A stretch of DNA of 64,000 bases. Source: Veillonella ratti. Its GTDB lineage: Bacteria; Bacillota; Negativicutes; Veillonellales; Veillonellaceae. Below the pieces are notes generated by a model. It ran no database searches. It was not told the origin of the DNA and worked only from the letters and a program-made list of their open reading frames with translations. Below are positions 26,831 to 34,793 of this stretch, one piece after another (within the stretch, counting starts at the first letter, position 1; every line of letters starts with the position of its first letter). Made by a program: the position numbers and the translations under genes. The stretch is taken from NCBI RefSeq assembly GCF_003992115.1, contig NZ_RQUX01000006.1:62001-126000 (forward strand), read 5' to 3'.

Positions 26831-28105
26831 ATGAAACAAAAGGGCTTACGAGTTGTAGTCGCCGGCTGTATGCTGGCGGCTATAACGGCAGTTGCTCAGG
26901 CTGAGCCCGTTGAATCGGTAACGGTTAGCCTTTCAGGCAGTCGGCAACCGTTGCCGCCCGTATTGGCCAAGCGCATGACCGCTGCCGTGCAAACGGCGGC
27001 GGATAAGCTTTATGTAGGTGCCGACACGGATGCAGTGGCAGCCGGGCATGCTACCTATCAGAAAGTAACGACCGACATTATCGACCGAATTTTATACGGC
27101 TATACGGTAGAATCATTAGCAATTACACCGGGTGTTAACAGTCGGTTGGATGTACGTTTACGGCCTTACGGCCAAACGATACAAGCAGTAGCTGTTTCGG
27201 TGGAATACGGCAACTTAACGCCGGTGGCCCAAGAATTGGTAGCTCGTGATGTGGCTTTTGTAGAACCGCGGATTGAACAAATTCTCTTGGGTGCCCCTCT
27301 TGATTCCCTGGATTGGGCAACGGCCGTTACGAGTCAGTTGGTTCGTAATGAGCTGGAAGGGGCATTGCCGGAATTTATTCCGCAAGTAGACATCATCCCG
27401 GGCGTTCAAACGAAGGTTAAGGTTTACTTAATTCCACAGGGAGCGGTAGTGCGTCACGGCAGCACTGAAATATCTTCCAATACGTTGCCGAGTACTGTTT
27501 TTTACGCTACTAAACGTTACTATGATGAGTATTTAGTCGGGTTAGAAGGCGTACCGGTTGCCTTTGTGGCAAGGCATGAAAATGATTTGCTCAGCTTTAT
27601 TCAACAGGGCCTCGATAATAGTCGGGCCAGTCAACGCTTCGGCATTTCTATGAAGCCGACGTTGCAGTTGGGGACTGATTTACTCCTCAAGATTCAAGTC
27701 GATTCATCGCGCTATATTGTACGCGCTGAAGGATACTTGGATATGGGGACGGAAACGGATCACAATGTAGGGATTAAGTTATTTACGGGCATTAAGCAAG
27801 GTAAGGGAGATTGGTATTTGGAAACAAATTTCTTCCCTGATGATTATAAATGGGCGTTTTATCCGTCCTATGCGTATCACTTTACGCAAGATACTACCTT
27901 GGCTTACCAATATAACTTGTCCGATAAATATAGTCGTGTGTGGCTCCGCCAAGATATCGGCAGGCGTTGGCATGTGAGAGCTCAACGAGATTTTGAAATC
28001 AAGCGTAATGAGTTCGGTTTAGCCTATGATTTGAATAATTATTTGACCTTGGAATACGTGGTCAATGATGACGATAATTGGTTACGCCTAATCGGCTATA
28101 TTTAA
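26831..28105 (+). CDS. Predicted exported beta-barrel protein, unknown function
   Basis: I do not recognise the family. The 424-residue protein has a signal peptide (about 1-24, ending AQAEP). The mature protein begins with two alpha-beta units that resemble POTRA-like folds (VESVTVSLSGSRQP and SLAITPGVNSRLDVRLRPYG), then after about residue 290 short alternating beta strands (YIVRAEGYLDMGTETDHNVGIKL..., YSRVWLRQDIGRRWHV) ending in WLRLIGYI. This is compatible with an outer-membrane barrel of about 130 residues. It lies two bases after bamA and is surely co-translated, so a role in barrel assembly is likely but unproven. Confidence 0.7.
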   Translation: MKQKGLRVVVAGCMLAAITAVAQAEPVESVTVSLSGSRQPLPPVLAKRMTAAVQTAADKLYVGADTDAVAAGHATYQKVTTDIIDRILYGYTVESLAITPGVNSRLDVRLRPYGQTIQAVAVSVEYGNLTPVAQELVARDVAFVEPRIEQILLGAPLDSLDWATAVTSQLVRNELEGALPEFIPQVDIIPGVQTKVKVYLIPQGAVVRHGSTEISSNTLPSTVFYATKRYYDEYLVGLEGVPVAFVARHENDLLSFIQQGLDNSRASQRFGISMKPTLQLGTDLLLKIQVDSSRYIVRAEGYLDMGTETDHNVGIKLFTGIKQGKGDWYLETNFFPDDYKWAFYPSYAYHFTQDTTLAYQYNLSDKYSRVWLRQDIGRRWHVRAQRDFEIKRNEFGLAYDLNNYLTLEYVVNDDDNWLRLIGYI

Positions 28106-28121
28106 TGTAAAAATAAGAATC

Positions 28122-28151
28122 TTGACATATAAAGTTTAAGTCGATTATGCA
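28122..28151 (+). promoter_or_regulatory. Possible promoter for the ompH cluster
   Basis: TTGACA (28122-28127), 18 bases, TATGCA (28146-28151). The -10 is weak. Confidence 0.35.
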
Positions 28152-28187
28152 TAGATTTTTTCAAAAAAGAAAGAAGGTATATTACCT

Positions 28188-28697
28188 ATGATGCGGTTAA
28201 TTAATAACCAAAAGAACAAGAAGTTTGTATCCTTATTTGTTGCCGTTATATTCCTCTTAGGTATCGGCGCCATCGCGTACACACAAATGGCTACGCCAAC
28301 CATGGCATCCGATACGGACAGCAACATTGGCGTTATCGATACGACTAAAGTATTGAATGCTGCTTCACCGGCAGTTATTGAAGCCAATAAAGAATTGGAT
28401 GACTATAAGAAACAGTTAAGCGATGAATTTAATACTAAATCCGCTAATATGGACGATAACCAAAAAGCAGCGCTTGCTTCTGAATACCAAGGCAAAGTTC
28501 AGGATAAAATGATGGAAATCCAGAATAAAATTCAGAGTCAGGTAAGTGATGCATCCAAAGCTGTTGCCGATGCTAAAGGCTTATCCATTGTTATGGATAA
28601 ACGTACTGTTTTATACGGCGGTGTGGATATTACCGACCAGGTACAGCGTAAATTAAGCGGTAGCTCGGATGCTGCCGATTCAAGCAGCCAGAAATAA
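28188..28697 (+). CDS. OmpH/Skp-family protein, membrane-anchored (copy 1)
   Basis: Skp-like periplasmic chaperone or similar. A hydrophobic segment at residues 13-31 after a basic start (MRLINNQKNKK) is either an uncleaved anchor or signal peptide. The OmpH domain follows (about 45-150): IGVIDTTKVLN for the first strand and long helices rich in Lys/Gln/Asp, ending in ILMDKRTVLYGGVDITDQV-like strands. Skp trimers grip unfolded outer-membrane proteins. It is first of three consecutive OmpH-type genes of different size and anchoring; GAAAGAAGG precedes the ATG. Confidence 0.85.
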   Translation: MMRLINNQKNKKFVSLFVAVIFLLGIGAIAYTQMATPTMASDTDSNIGVIDTTKVLNAASPAVIEANKELDDYKKQLSDEFNTKSANMDDNQKAALASEYQGKVQDKMMEIQNKIQSQVSDASKAVADAKGLSIVMDKRTVLYGGVDITDQVQRKLSGSSDAADSSSQK

Positions 28698-28740
28698 TTG
28701 GACAGATGATTCGTTTGTTAAATAGAGAGGAGGCGGTACA

Positions 28741-29724
28741 ATGAAGCCGCAGTATCGTTGGATTTCTGTTGTTGTCGTTGTAATGGCCGCCTTACTCGCG
28801 GGCTTGTTTATTCATAATCGTTTGGATGATAAAAAAACGACTTCAACCCCTAATATGCCGAAAATCGGCATTGTCAAAATGGAAAAGGTCATCAAATTTA
28901 ATCCATCCTATGATGAATATACGCAAGCCAAAAAAGAATTAGATGATTTGCAGGCCCAATATAAAAATGAGCAACAAAGCTTAACGCAAAAATCGCAGCA
29001 ACAGTCTTTAGCACTTCAGGCCTTAGGTTCCGACAAGGAAATCACCGATTTACTGAATACGGAATTAATTACTAAGGTAAAAGCTAAAGAACAGGAACTG
29101 AATGTAGCTTATCAAAAACAGCGTATCGCTTTAATCAATAAGTATCGCGGTGAAGTTAAAACGGAAATGACCGAAGCGGATTTACGAATTGTTAATTTGC
29201 AATTGGAATTAAGTGCCAATACGGCACCGATAGCGGTAACGGAAGAACAAAAAGCTGTTATTGAGGCGGAACGGGCTGCTAAAGAGAAAGAATTGCAAGA
29301 ACTCTTGGCATCGCGCAGTCAATCCGTACAGGGAAATTTGCAAGACTTAGAGCAGAAAGTCGATGCCGAGTTGGCACCGATTCGTGCGTCCGGTCAAAAA
29401 GAACTGGATGACTATGCGGCTAATCTTCAAAAAGAATTACTCGCCCGTCGCGATATGATGGTAAAAGCTAAAGCGGAATCTATTATGGCAACCAATAATC
29501 TGCCAAACCCGGTAGAGTGGAATACGGCTTGGGATTCACGCATGAAAGCAAAACAAAGTGAAGTAGAAGCCCTTCATGACGCCATTTTGGAAGATGTACG
29601 CATGCGCGCCATGGTGGTGGCAAAGGAAAAGAACCTTGATTTAATAGTTATTGATGAAGTTTCAAATGTTAATGCAACTGATGTGACCGATGCTATTATT
29701 GCATCCTATTCGGTTGCTCAATAA
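28741..29724 (+). CDS. Large OmpH/Skp-like protein, membrane-anchored (copy 2)
   Basis: At 327 residues this is about twice the usual Skp length. A hydrophobic segment (about 8-26) anchors it. The IGIVKMEKVIKFNPSYDEYTQAKKELDDLQ opening is the classic OmpH start, and residues 45-320 are dominated by long charged helices (coiled-coil-like, many Lys/Glu/Gln heptads), with a second OmpH-type end, VRMRAMVVAKEKNLDLIVIDEVSNVNATDVTDAI. It could be an elongated trimeric chaperone reaching further across the periplasm. AGGAGGCGG lies before the ATG; 43 bases after copy 1. Confidence 0.82.
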   Translation: MKPQYRWISVVVVVMAALLAGLFIHNRLDDKKTTSTPNMPKIGIVKMEKVIKFNPSYDEYTQAKKELDDLQAQYKNEQQSLTQKSQQQSLALQALGSDKEITDLLNTELITKVKAKEQELNVAYQKQRIALINKYRGEVKTEMTEADLRIVNLQLELSANTAPIAVTEEQKAVIEAERAAKEKELQELLASRSQSVQGNLQDLEQKVDAELAPIRASGQKELDDYAANLQKELLARRDMMVKAKAESIMATNNLPNPVEWNTAWDSRMKAKQSEVEALHDAILEDVRMRAMVVAKEKNLDLIVIDEVSNVNATDVTDAIIASYSVAQ

Positions 29725-29739
29725 AAGGAGTTTTTTACA

Positions 29740-30261
29740 ATGAATAAGAATGTAAAACGTGTTTTGGCCGGTTTAACTATGATGGTATCCGTAGGCTTAG
29801 TTGCCGGTTGCGGTACTACTGAACAGGTTGGTTATGTAGATATGCAAAAAATCATGACTGATAGCCAAAAAGGTCAGGATACGAATAATAAATTACAGGC
29901 TAAATTTACTGAAATTAATGCTCGTTTAGCTCAGGATCAAAGTGCCGGTCAAGATGCCAACACGATGATGCAGAATCAACAGAAAGCTCAGCAGGAATTT
30001 CAGGCTTATCAGCAGGCTATGATTAATGATTTCCGCAATTCTGTAGATACTAATGTACAGGCTATTGCGAAAGAAAAAAATATTACTGCCGTAGTTGAAA
30101 AGAATGCTTTAATCAGCGGTGGCGTTGATTTGACTGAAGAAGTATTGAACAAAATGGGCAAAGCGGCTAATGCAAGCGATGCCAATGCCAATCAGGCAGC
30201 GAGTGGTGACGCTAACGCACAGAGCACAGCAACATCCGGCAGCACTGAAAGTAACAAATAA
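29740..30261 (+). CDS. OmpH/Skp-family lipoprotein (copy 3)
   Basis: A 173-residue protein whose signal sequence ends in a lipobox (LVAGC, Cys24), so it is likely lipidated and membrane-tethered. OmpH domain about 30-150: VGYVDMQKIMTDSQKG then a Gln-rich helical arm and the end ITAVVEKNALISGGVDLTEEVL. A Ser/Asn/Ala-rich tail follows. The three paralogues are soluble-facing but anchored differently: transmembrane, transmembrane-long and lipid. It follows copy 2 by 15 bases and precedes lpxD by 37. Confidence 0.85.
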   Translation: MNKNVKRVLAGLTMMVSVGLVAGCGTTEQVGYVDMQKIMTDSQKGQDTNNKLQAKFTEINARLAQDQSAGQDANTMMQNQQKAQQEFQAYQQAMINDFRNSVDTNVQAIAKEKNITAVVEKNALISGGVDLTEEVLNKMGKAANASDANANQAASGDANAQSTATSGSTESNK

Positions 30262-30298
30262 TAACGATTAATTCGATCAGCGAGAGGAGACTTTCACG

Positions 30299-31330
30299 GT
30301 GAAGTATACAGTTGAGGAACTGGCAAAGAGTGTAGAAGGTAAAGTAGTAGGTGACGGTAGCGTTGAGATTACGGAAACCCGTGGTCTCGATCAAGCGGCA
30401 CCGCAGGCAATTTCATTTGCCATAGGCGAATATTGTGAACATGTAGGGCAAAGCAAAGCAGGCGCTGTCATTGTAGAAGCACCGTTGGCCGATGTGAGCA
30501 TTCCTCAAATTGTAGTTCATAATGCTAAGGCCGCTTTTGCGCAGATTTTACAAACTTTTCATCCGCCGGTAGTATTTCCTACCGGTATTCATGAAACGGC
30601 GATTATCGGCAACAATGTAACATTAGGCAAGAATGTAACGGTAGGACCGTACTGCATAATTTATGATAATGCGGTTATCGGTGACAATGTAGTATTACAT
30701 CCTTATGTTTACGTAGGCCACAATGTACGCATTGGCGACGACTCTACTTTATACAGTGGTGCCATTGTTCATGAAAATTGTATTTTAGGTAAACGCGTAA
30801 TTCTTAGAGCTAAAGCCGTTATTGGCGGTGAAGGCTTCGGTTTTGCTACCGAAGCGGGGAAACATACGCATATCCCGCAAGTTGGCAATGTAATTCTTGA
30901 AGATGATGTGGAAGTAGGCTCTTGTTCCTGCATTGATAATGCAACTATGGGTTCCACCTTGGTAAGAAGAGGCACTAAGATTGACAATTTGGTGCATTTA
31001 GGGCACAATGTTGAAATCGGTGAAGATTGCTTCCTCATTGCTCAGGTTGGTATTGCAGGCAGTACTAAATGCGGCAATCATGTAATTTTTGCCGGTCAGA
31101 CCGGTTGTACCGGTCACATCACAATCGGTGATAATGTTACCTTTGCAGGGAAAACAGGCATTGTCGGTAATGTTCCGGCCAATGGGACCTATGCCGGCTA
31201 TCCGCATCGACCTCATAAGGAATGGCTTAAATTGGCTGCTTATGAAAATCGTTTGCCGGATATGGCCAAAACAATTAAGCGTTTAGAAAAAGAACTGGCT
31301 GCCTTAAAAGAAGAATTGGCGGCGAAATAG
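30299..31330 (+). CDS. lpxD: UDP-3-O-acylglucosamine N-acyltransferase
   Basis: Adds the second primary acyl chain (N-linked) in lipid A synthesis, after LpxC. The 343-residue protein has the N-terminal uridine-binding domain (about 1-100), a left-handed beta helix of hexapeptide repeats (100-310, e.g. IGNNVTLGKNVTVGPYC) and a C-terminal helix. The catalytic histidine is expected in HLGHNVEIGEDC. Starts with GTG after GAGAGGAG. Its position after the Skp genes and before lpxL/lpxC is the same order (skp-lpxD-lpxA region) as in proteobacterial OM clusters. Confidence 0.96.
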   Translation: MKYTVEELAKSVEGKVVGDGSVEITETRGLDQAAPQAISFAIGEYCEHVGQSKAGAVIVEAPLADVSIPQIVVHNAKAAFAQILQTFHPPVVFPTGIHETAIIGNNVTLGKNVTVGPYCIIYDNAVIGDNVVLHPYVYVGHNVRIGDDSTLYSGAIVHENCILGKRVILRAKAVIGGEGFGFATEAGKHTHIPQVGNVILEDDVEVGSCSCIDNATMGSTLVRRGTKIDNLVHLGHNVEIGEDCFLIAQVGIAGSTKCGNHVIFAGQTGCTGHITIGDNVTFAGKTGIVGNVPANGTYAGYPHRPHKEWLKLAAYENRLPDMAKTIKRLEKELAALKEELAAK

Positions 31331-31338
31331 GAGAGTAT

Positions 31339-32244
31339 ATGTATAGGTTTATGAAGCTCTTTAGTGCTTTTATCTGTATGATGCCTCATAGTATACAATA
31401 TGGTATCGGCTATTTGCTGGGCGAAATTTTTTGGTTGTTTTTACCGCCGAAACGCCGCAAATTGGCTATAGGGCAGATTTTATTCTGCAATATTACAGAC
31501 GATCCTAAAGAAGCAAGACGAATAGCTAAAAAGAGTACAACCCGCTTCGGACGTATGATCATCGATGTATTGCGTTATCCGGAAATTAAGGATGGCAAAT
31601 ATAAAGAAATGTTCGAATGGGTTGACCGTGAATATTTGGATGATGCTCAAGAAGGCGGTAAGGGGGCTGTGCTCATGGCGATTCACAGCAGCAACTGGGA
31701 ACTTCTGGGTGGTATTTTAGCATCCGAAGGCTATCCGTTAATATCGGTTGCCATGAGACAGAATGGGGACGCCGATAAATTTATCAATGAATATAGAGCG
31801 CTCATGCATCAGCATGTGACGTATAAAACCGGTGTACGCGAAATGATCAGAGAGCTTCAAAAAGGCTCTATGATTGGACTTATTATGGACCAGGATCCGG
31901 CTGCTCAAGGGCAATTGGTGCCGTTCTTCGGCTATGAAACCTTGACCCCGGTAGGACCTGCCGTAATGGGTCGTATGCAGGATGTTCCGATTATACCGGT
32001 AACCATTCGCTACGATGAATTTGAAGAAAAATACATCGTTACCGCTCATCCGCCGTTCTATGCGGAGCATACGGATGACAAAAAACGAGATACCGCAGTT
32101 ACGTTGACTCGTTTGAATGAATGGATTGAAGACTATATCAGACGCTATCCGGAAGACTGGTTCTGGCTTCACAATCGTTGGAAGTGGACACGCCGTTATT
32201 ATGCAGGTAAAATGGAAGTACCACCGGATCCAATGAAGGACTGA
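31339..32244 (+). CDS. LpxL/HtrB-type lipid A acyltransferase (first copy)
   Basis: Late acyltransferase that adds a secondary acyl chain to Kdo-lipid A or a lysophospholipid-like acceptor at the inner membrane. The 301-residue protein has one hydrophobic N-terminal segment and the HX4E catalytic motif AIHSSNWELLG, followed by an IMDQDPAAQGQLVPFFG motif. A paralogue with the same motif lies at 44333-45268. It sits 9 bases after lpxD. Lysophospholipid acyltransferase family names also apply; which acyl position it serves cannot be read. Confidence 0.88.
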   Translation: MYRFMKLFSAFICMMPHSIQYGIGYLLGEIFWLFLPPKRRKLAIGQILFCNITDDPKEARRIAKKSTTRFGRMIIDVLRYPEIKDGKYKEMFEWVDREYLDDAQEGGKGAVLMAIHSSNWELLGGILASEGYPLISVAMRQNGDADKFINEYRALMHQHVTYKTGVREMIRELQKGSMIGLIMDQDPAAQGQLVPFFGYETLTPVGPAVMGRMQDVPIIPVTIRYDEFEEKYIVTAHPPFYAEHTDDKKRDTAVTLTRLNEWIEDYIRRYPEDWFWLHNRWKWTRRYYAGKMEVPPDPMKD

Positions 32245-32252
32245 GGCCATAC

Positions 32253-32282
32253 TTGCCATGTCTTTTGAGAATAGTATATAAT
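32253..32282 (+). promoter_or_regulatory. lpxC promoter
   Basis: TTGCCA (32253-32258), 18 bases, TATAAT (32277-32282), giving lpxC its own start independent of the upstream genes. Confidence 0.65.
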
Positions 32283-32298
32283 AAAAGACAGTGTATTG

Positions 32299-32348
32299 AA
32301 GAGTGACCTTTCGCAATGTATGTGCAATCGAATAGTAGGGTCACTCTT
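32299..32348 (+). promoter_or_regulatory. Hairpin in the lpxC 5' leader
   Basis: AAGAGTGACC (32299-32308) pairs perfectly with GGTCACTCTT (32339-32348), with a 30-base loop that itself has TTCG/CGAA pairing. It begins about 10 bases after the predicted transcript start. No T-run follows the 3' arm, so it looks like a leader structure rather than a terminator. LpxC is the committed step of lipid A synthesis and usually regulated; a regulatory role is inferred. Confidence 0.5.
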
Positions 32349-32385
32349 ATCGTTCCCAGGTTATGACAAGGAAAGGAGGAGTCTG

Positions 32386-33219
32386 ATGGTACTTAAGCAA
32401 AAGACCCTCGTTAAAGAAATTGCCTATGAAGGCACAGGACTCCATAGCGGTCTGCCGGTGACCATGACATTACGTCCGGCAACAGCTGATACAGGGATTG
32501 TGTTTGTGCGCACTGATTTACCGGGGAATCCTTCAGTTAAAGCAACTCCGGCCAATGTTACCAATACAAACCGGGCTACTACCTTGGAATCGGGTGAAGC
32601 CAAAGTATTTACGGTAGAACATTTATTGGCGGCTTTTTATGGATTGGGCATAGATAATTGCTATGTAGAATTGAATTCGCCGGAACCACCGATTGGTGAC
32701 GGCAGTGCAGCTGTGTTTGTAGATTTGATGCAAACCGCAGGCGTTAAAGAATTGGCGGCGGAGCGTAAGGTATATGCAGTAAAACAGGCTCATACTGTAT
32801 ATGACGGCGATCGTTATATTTTAATCGTACCTTATGATGGTTTACGTGTAACTTTTACTTCGGTCAACAATCATCCGCTACTGGGGACACAACAGGTGGA
32901 TATTGACATAGATTCTGACGTGTTTGTCAGTGAAATCTCACCGGCGCGAACTATCGGTTTTATGAGTGAATTAAAACAGTTGCAAGCAATGGGACTCGCT
33001 AAGGGCGGCAATGTGGATAATGTTTTGGTCTATGATGATACCAAATGTTTATCGGTACCGCGTTTTGATGATGAATTGGTTCGACACAAAATATTGGATA
33101 TTCTTGGGGATTTATTCCTCCTTGGACCAATTAAGGGACATATTATTGCGTTGAAGTCCAGTCATGAATTGAATTCCCGTTTGGCCCGTGAAATTTTGCA
33201 AGAAATGAAGGAGGATTAA
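32386..33219 (+). CDS. lpxC: UDP-3-O-acyl-N-acetylglucosamine deacetylase
   Basis: Zinc-dependent deacetylase, the committed step of lipid A synthesis. The 277-residue protein has the zinc motif VEHLLAAFYGLGIDN (first His), and HKILDILGDLFLLG supplying the other His and Asp ligands; KSSHELN carries the catalytic-pocket histidine. I take the ATG at 32386 with AAAGGAGGAG a few bases upstream; a start at 32296 would run through the leader hairpin. Length is slightly below the 300-305 of E. coli LpxC. It is two bases before fabZ. Confidence 0.95.
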   Translation: MVLKQKTLVKEIAYEGTGLHSGLPVTMTLRPATADTGIVFVRTDLPGNPSVKATPANVTNTNRATTLESGEAKVFTVEHLLAAFYGLGIDNCYVELNSPEPPIGDGSAAVFVDLMQTAGVKELAAERKVYAVKQAHTVYDGDRYILIVPYDGLRVTFTSVNNHPLLGTQQVDIDIDSDVFVSEISPARTIGFMSELKQLQAMGLAKGGNVDNVLVYDDTKCLSVPRFDDELVRHKILDILGDLFLLGPIKGHIIALKSSHELNSRLAREILQEMKED

Positions 33220-33220
33220 G

Positions 33221-33652
33221 ATGATTCTTACAGTTGAAGACATTATGGAAATTTTACCGCATCGATACCCACTATTATTGGTTGATCGTATTATTGAATT
33301 GGAACCTATGAAGCGTGCCGTAGGCATTAAAAATGCTACAATGAACGAACTGTTCTTCCAAGGTCATTTCCCGGGAAACCCGGTAATGCCCGGCGTATTG
33401 TTAACGGAAGCGATTGCTCAAGTTGGCGGCATTGCCCTTCTTTATCCGGAAGAAAATCGTGGCCTTACACCTATGTTTACAGGCATTGATAAAGTACGTT
33501 TTCGTCATCCTGTAAAACCGGGCGACCAAGTTCGCATGGAAGCGGATGTTGTAAAAATTAAAGGCATGATGGGTAAGGTAGAAGGCAGAGCCTATGTTGG
33601 TGATAAATTGGTAGCCAGTGGCGAGTACATGTTTGCACTTGTAAAGAAGTAA
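33221..33652 (+). CDS. fabZ: 3-hydroxyacyl-[acyl-carrier-protein] dehydratase
   Basis: Dehydrates 3-hydroxyacyl-ACP in fatty-acid synthesis and competes with LpxA for the same substrate, so its position between lpxC and lpxA links the two pathways. The 143-residue hot-dog fold has the catalytic His and Glu in GHFPGNPVMPGVLLTEAIAQ. AGGAGG precedes the ATG. A 190-base gap to lpxA follows. Confidence 0.97.
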   Translation: MILTVEDIMEILPHRYPLLLVDRIIELEPMKRAVGIKNATMNELFFQGHFPGNPVMPGVLLTEAIAQVGGIALLYPEENRGLTPMFTGIDKVRFRHPVKPGDQVRMEADVVKIKGMMGKVEGRAYVGDKLVASGEYMFALVKK

Positions 33653-33733
33653 AACCTTAAAAACTCGAGATAAAATGTGATAAAAGCATATTTTCTCATA
33701 ATTATTATAAAATTTCTCTGTTCCTGATTGTAA

Positions 33734-33753
33734 AACTTTCTAAAATGAAAGTT
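33734..33753 (+). other. Inverted repeat in the fabZ-lpxA gap
   Basis: AACTTTC and GAAAGTT pair around TAAAAT. No T-run follows. It may be a leader hairpin or an operator. Confidence 0.35.
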
Positions 33754-33842
33754 CACTAATTTAAGTTTATTACGATTATGTTATTAATAAAGCAACATTT
33801 AGCGTAATAGTCGCAATCTCAACAGAGCAAGGAGTGACATAG

Positions 33843-34655
33843 ATGATAGTAGTAGGCATGGAGAATGCTACCTCTAATATACATAGCACCGCGGTGGTAC
33901 ATCCGGACGCTAAGATTGGCCAAGGGGTAATTATCGGCCCCGGTGCCGTAATCGGTGAAAATGTATCAATCGGTGACGGAACCAAAATCGGTGCCAATGT
34001 AGTCGTAGGCGGTTGGACTACCATTGGACAACGTTGTGAACTTTACCCGGGATCGGCTGTAGGGTTAGAACCTCAAGATCTAAAGTTTAAAGGTGAAAAG
34101 AGCTTTTGCAATATTGGTGATGAAACAGTCATTCGTGAATGCGTTACCATCAGTCGTGCTACCGGTGAAGGTGAAGAAACTCGCATAGGCAATAACTGCC
34201 TATTCCAGGCATGCACTCATGTTGCCCATAACTGCATCGTAGGCAACAATGTAATTATGAGTAACTGTGCCGGTCTCGCCGGACATGTTATCGTCGAAGA
34301 TCGAGTAGTTATCGGCGGTATTGCAGGCATTCATCAGTTTGTAAAAATCGGTCGTAATGCCATGGTTGGCGGTATGGCTAAAGTAGTGCAGGATATTCCG
34401 CCTTACGTAATTGCCGACGGCCAGCCGGCTCGTGTAATCGGCCTTAATTCCGTAGGTTTATCCCGCGCCGGAATTTCTGAAGAAGTACGCCATGATTTGA
34501 AACAGGCATTCCTCATCATTTATCGCTCCGGTTTTAGCTTGTCCAGAGCGATTGAAGAAATGGAAATGCAATTAAACTCTTCCGTAGAAATTGAGAACTT
34601 ATTGCGTTTCTTGCGCAATGCAGACCGTGGCATTATGCGTCTTCGCCGCGATTAA
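33843..34655 (+). CDS. lpxA: UDP-N-acetylglucosamine acyltransferase
   Basis: First enzyme of lipid A synthesis. The 270-residue left-handed beta helix shows hexapeptide repeats ([16 protein letters not shown]) and the catalytic histidine in [13 protein letters not shown], then [19 protein letters not shown]-terminal helices follow. The ATG at 33843 has GGAG eight bases upstream; starting at 33858 is an alternative. The gap upstream (33653-33842) is AT-rich with a small AACTTTC/GAAAGTT hairpin but no clear promoter. Confidence 0.96.
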   Translation: MIVVGMENATSNIHSTAVVHPDAKIGQGVIIGPGAVIGENVSIGDGTKIGANVVVGGWTTIGQRCELYPGSAVGLEPQDLKFKGEKSFCNIGDETVIRECVTISRATGEGEETRIGNNCLFQACTHVAHNCIVGNNVIMSNCAGLAGHVIVEDRVVIGGIAGIHQFVKIGRNAMVGGMAKVVQDIPPYVIADGQPARVIGLNSVGLSRAGISEEVRHDLKQAFLIIYRSGFSLSRAIEEMEMQLNSSVEIENLLRFLRNADRGIMRLRRD

Positions 34656-34660
34656 AAAGT

Positions 34661-34720
34661 AAGAGTCTTGCCTTGACGGGTCAAAAGAGTGGTTTGACCC
34701 TGAAAGGGAAGGCTCTTTTT
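34661..34720 (+). terminator. Long terminator after lpxA
   Basis: AAGAGTCTTGCC and GACGGGTCAAA pair with TTTGACCC and GGGAAGGCTCTTT, then TTTT. It divides lpxC-fabZ-lpxA from lpxI. Confidence 0.8.
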
Positions 34721-34721
34721 G

Positions 34722-34750
34722 TTCAAAAATAAGGTAAAATTTGATATAAT
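34722..34750 (+). promoter_or_regulatory. Probable lpxI promoter
   Basis: TATAAT (34745-34750) with TTCAAA (34722-34727) 17 bases upstream. The -35 is a poor match. Confidence 0.45.
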
Positions 34751-34793
34751 ATTATATATTATGTCTTTAAATACAAAGAACTGGGAGGAAACG

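Noticed and set aside
31738-32316. A 192-codon minus-strand frame over the end of the first lpxL-like gene
   Set aside because: Overlaps the conserved acyltransferase motifs and the lpxC promoter; no ribosome site.
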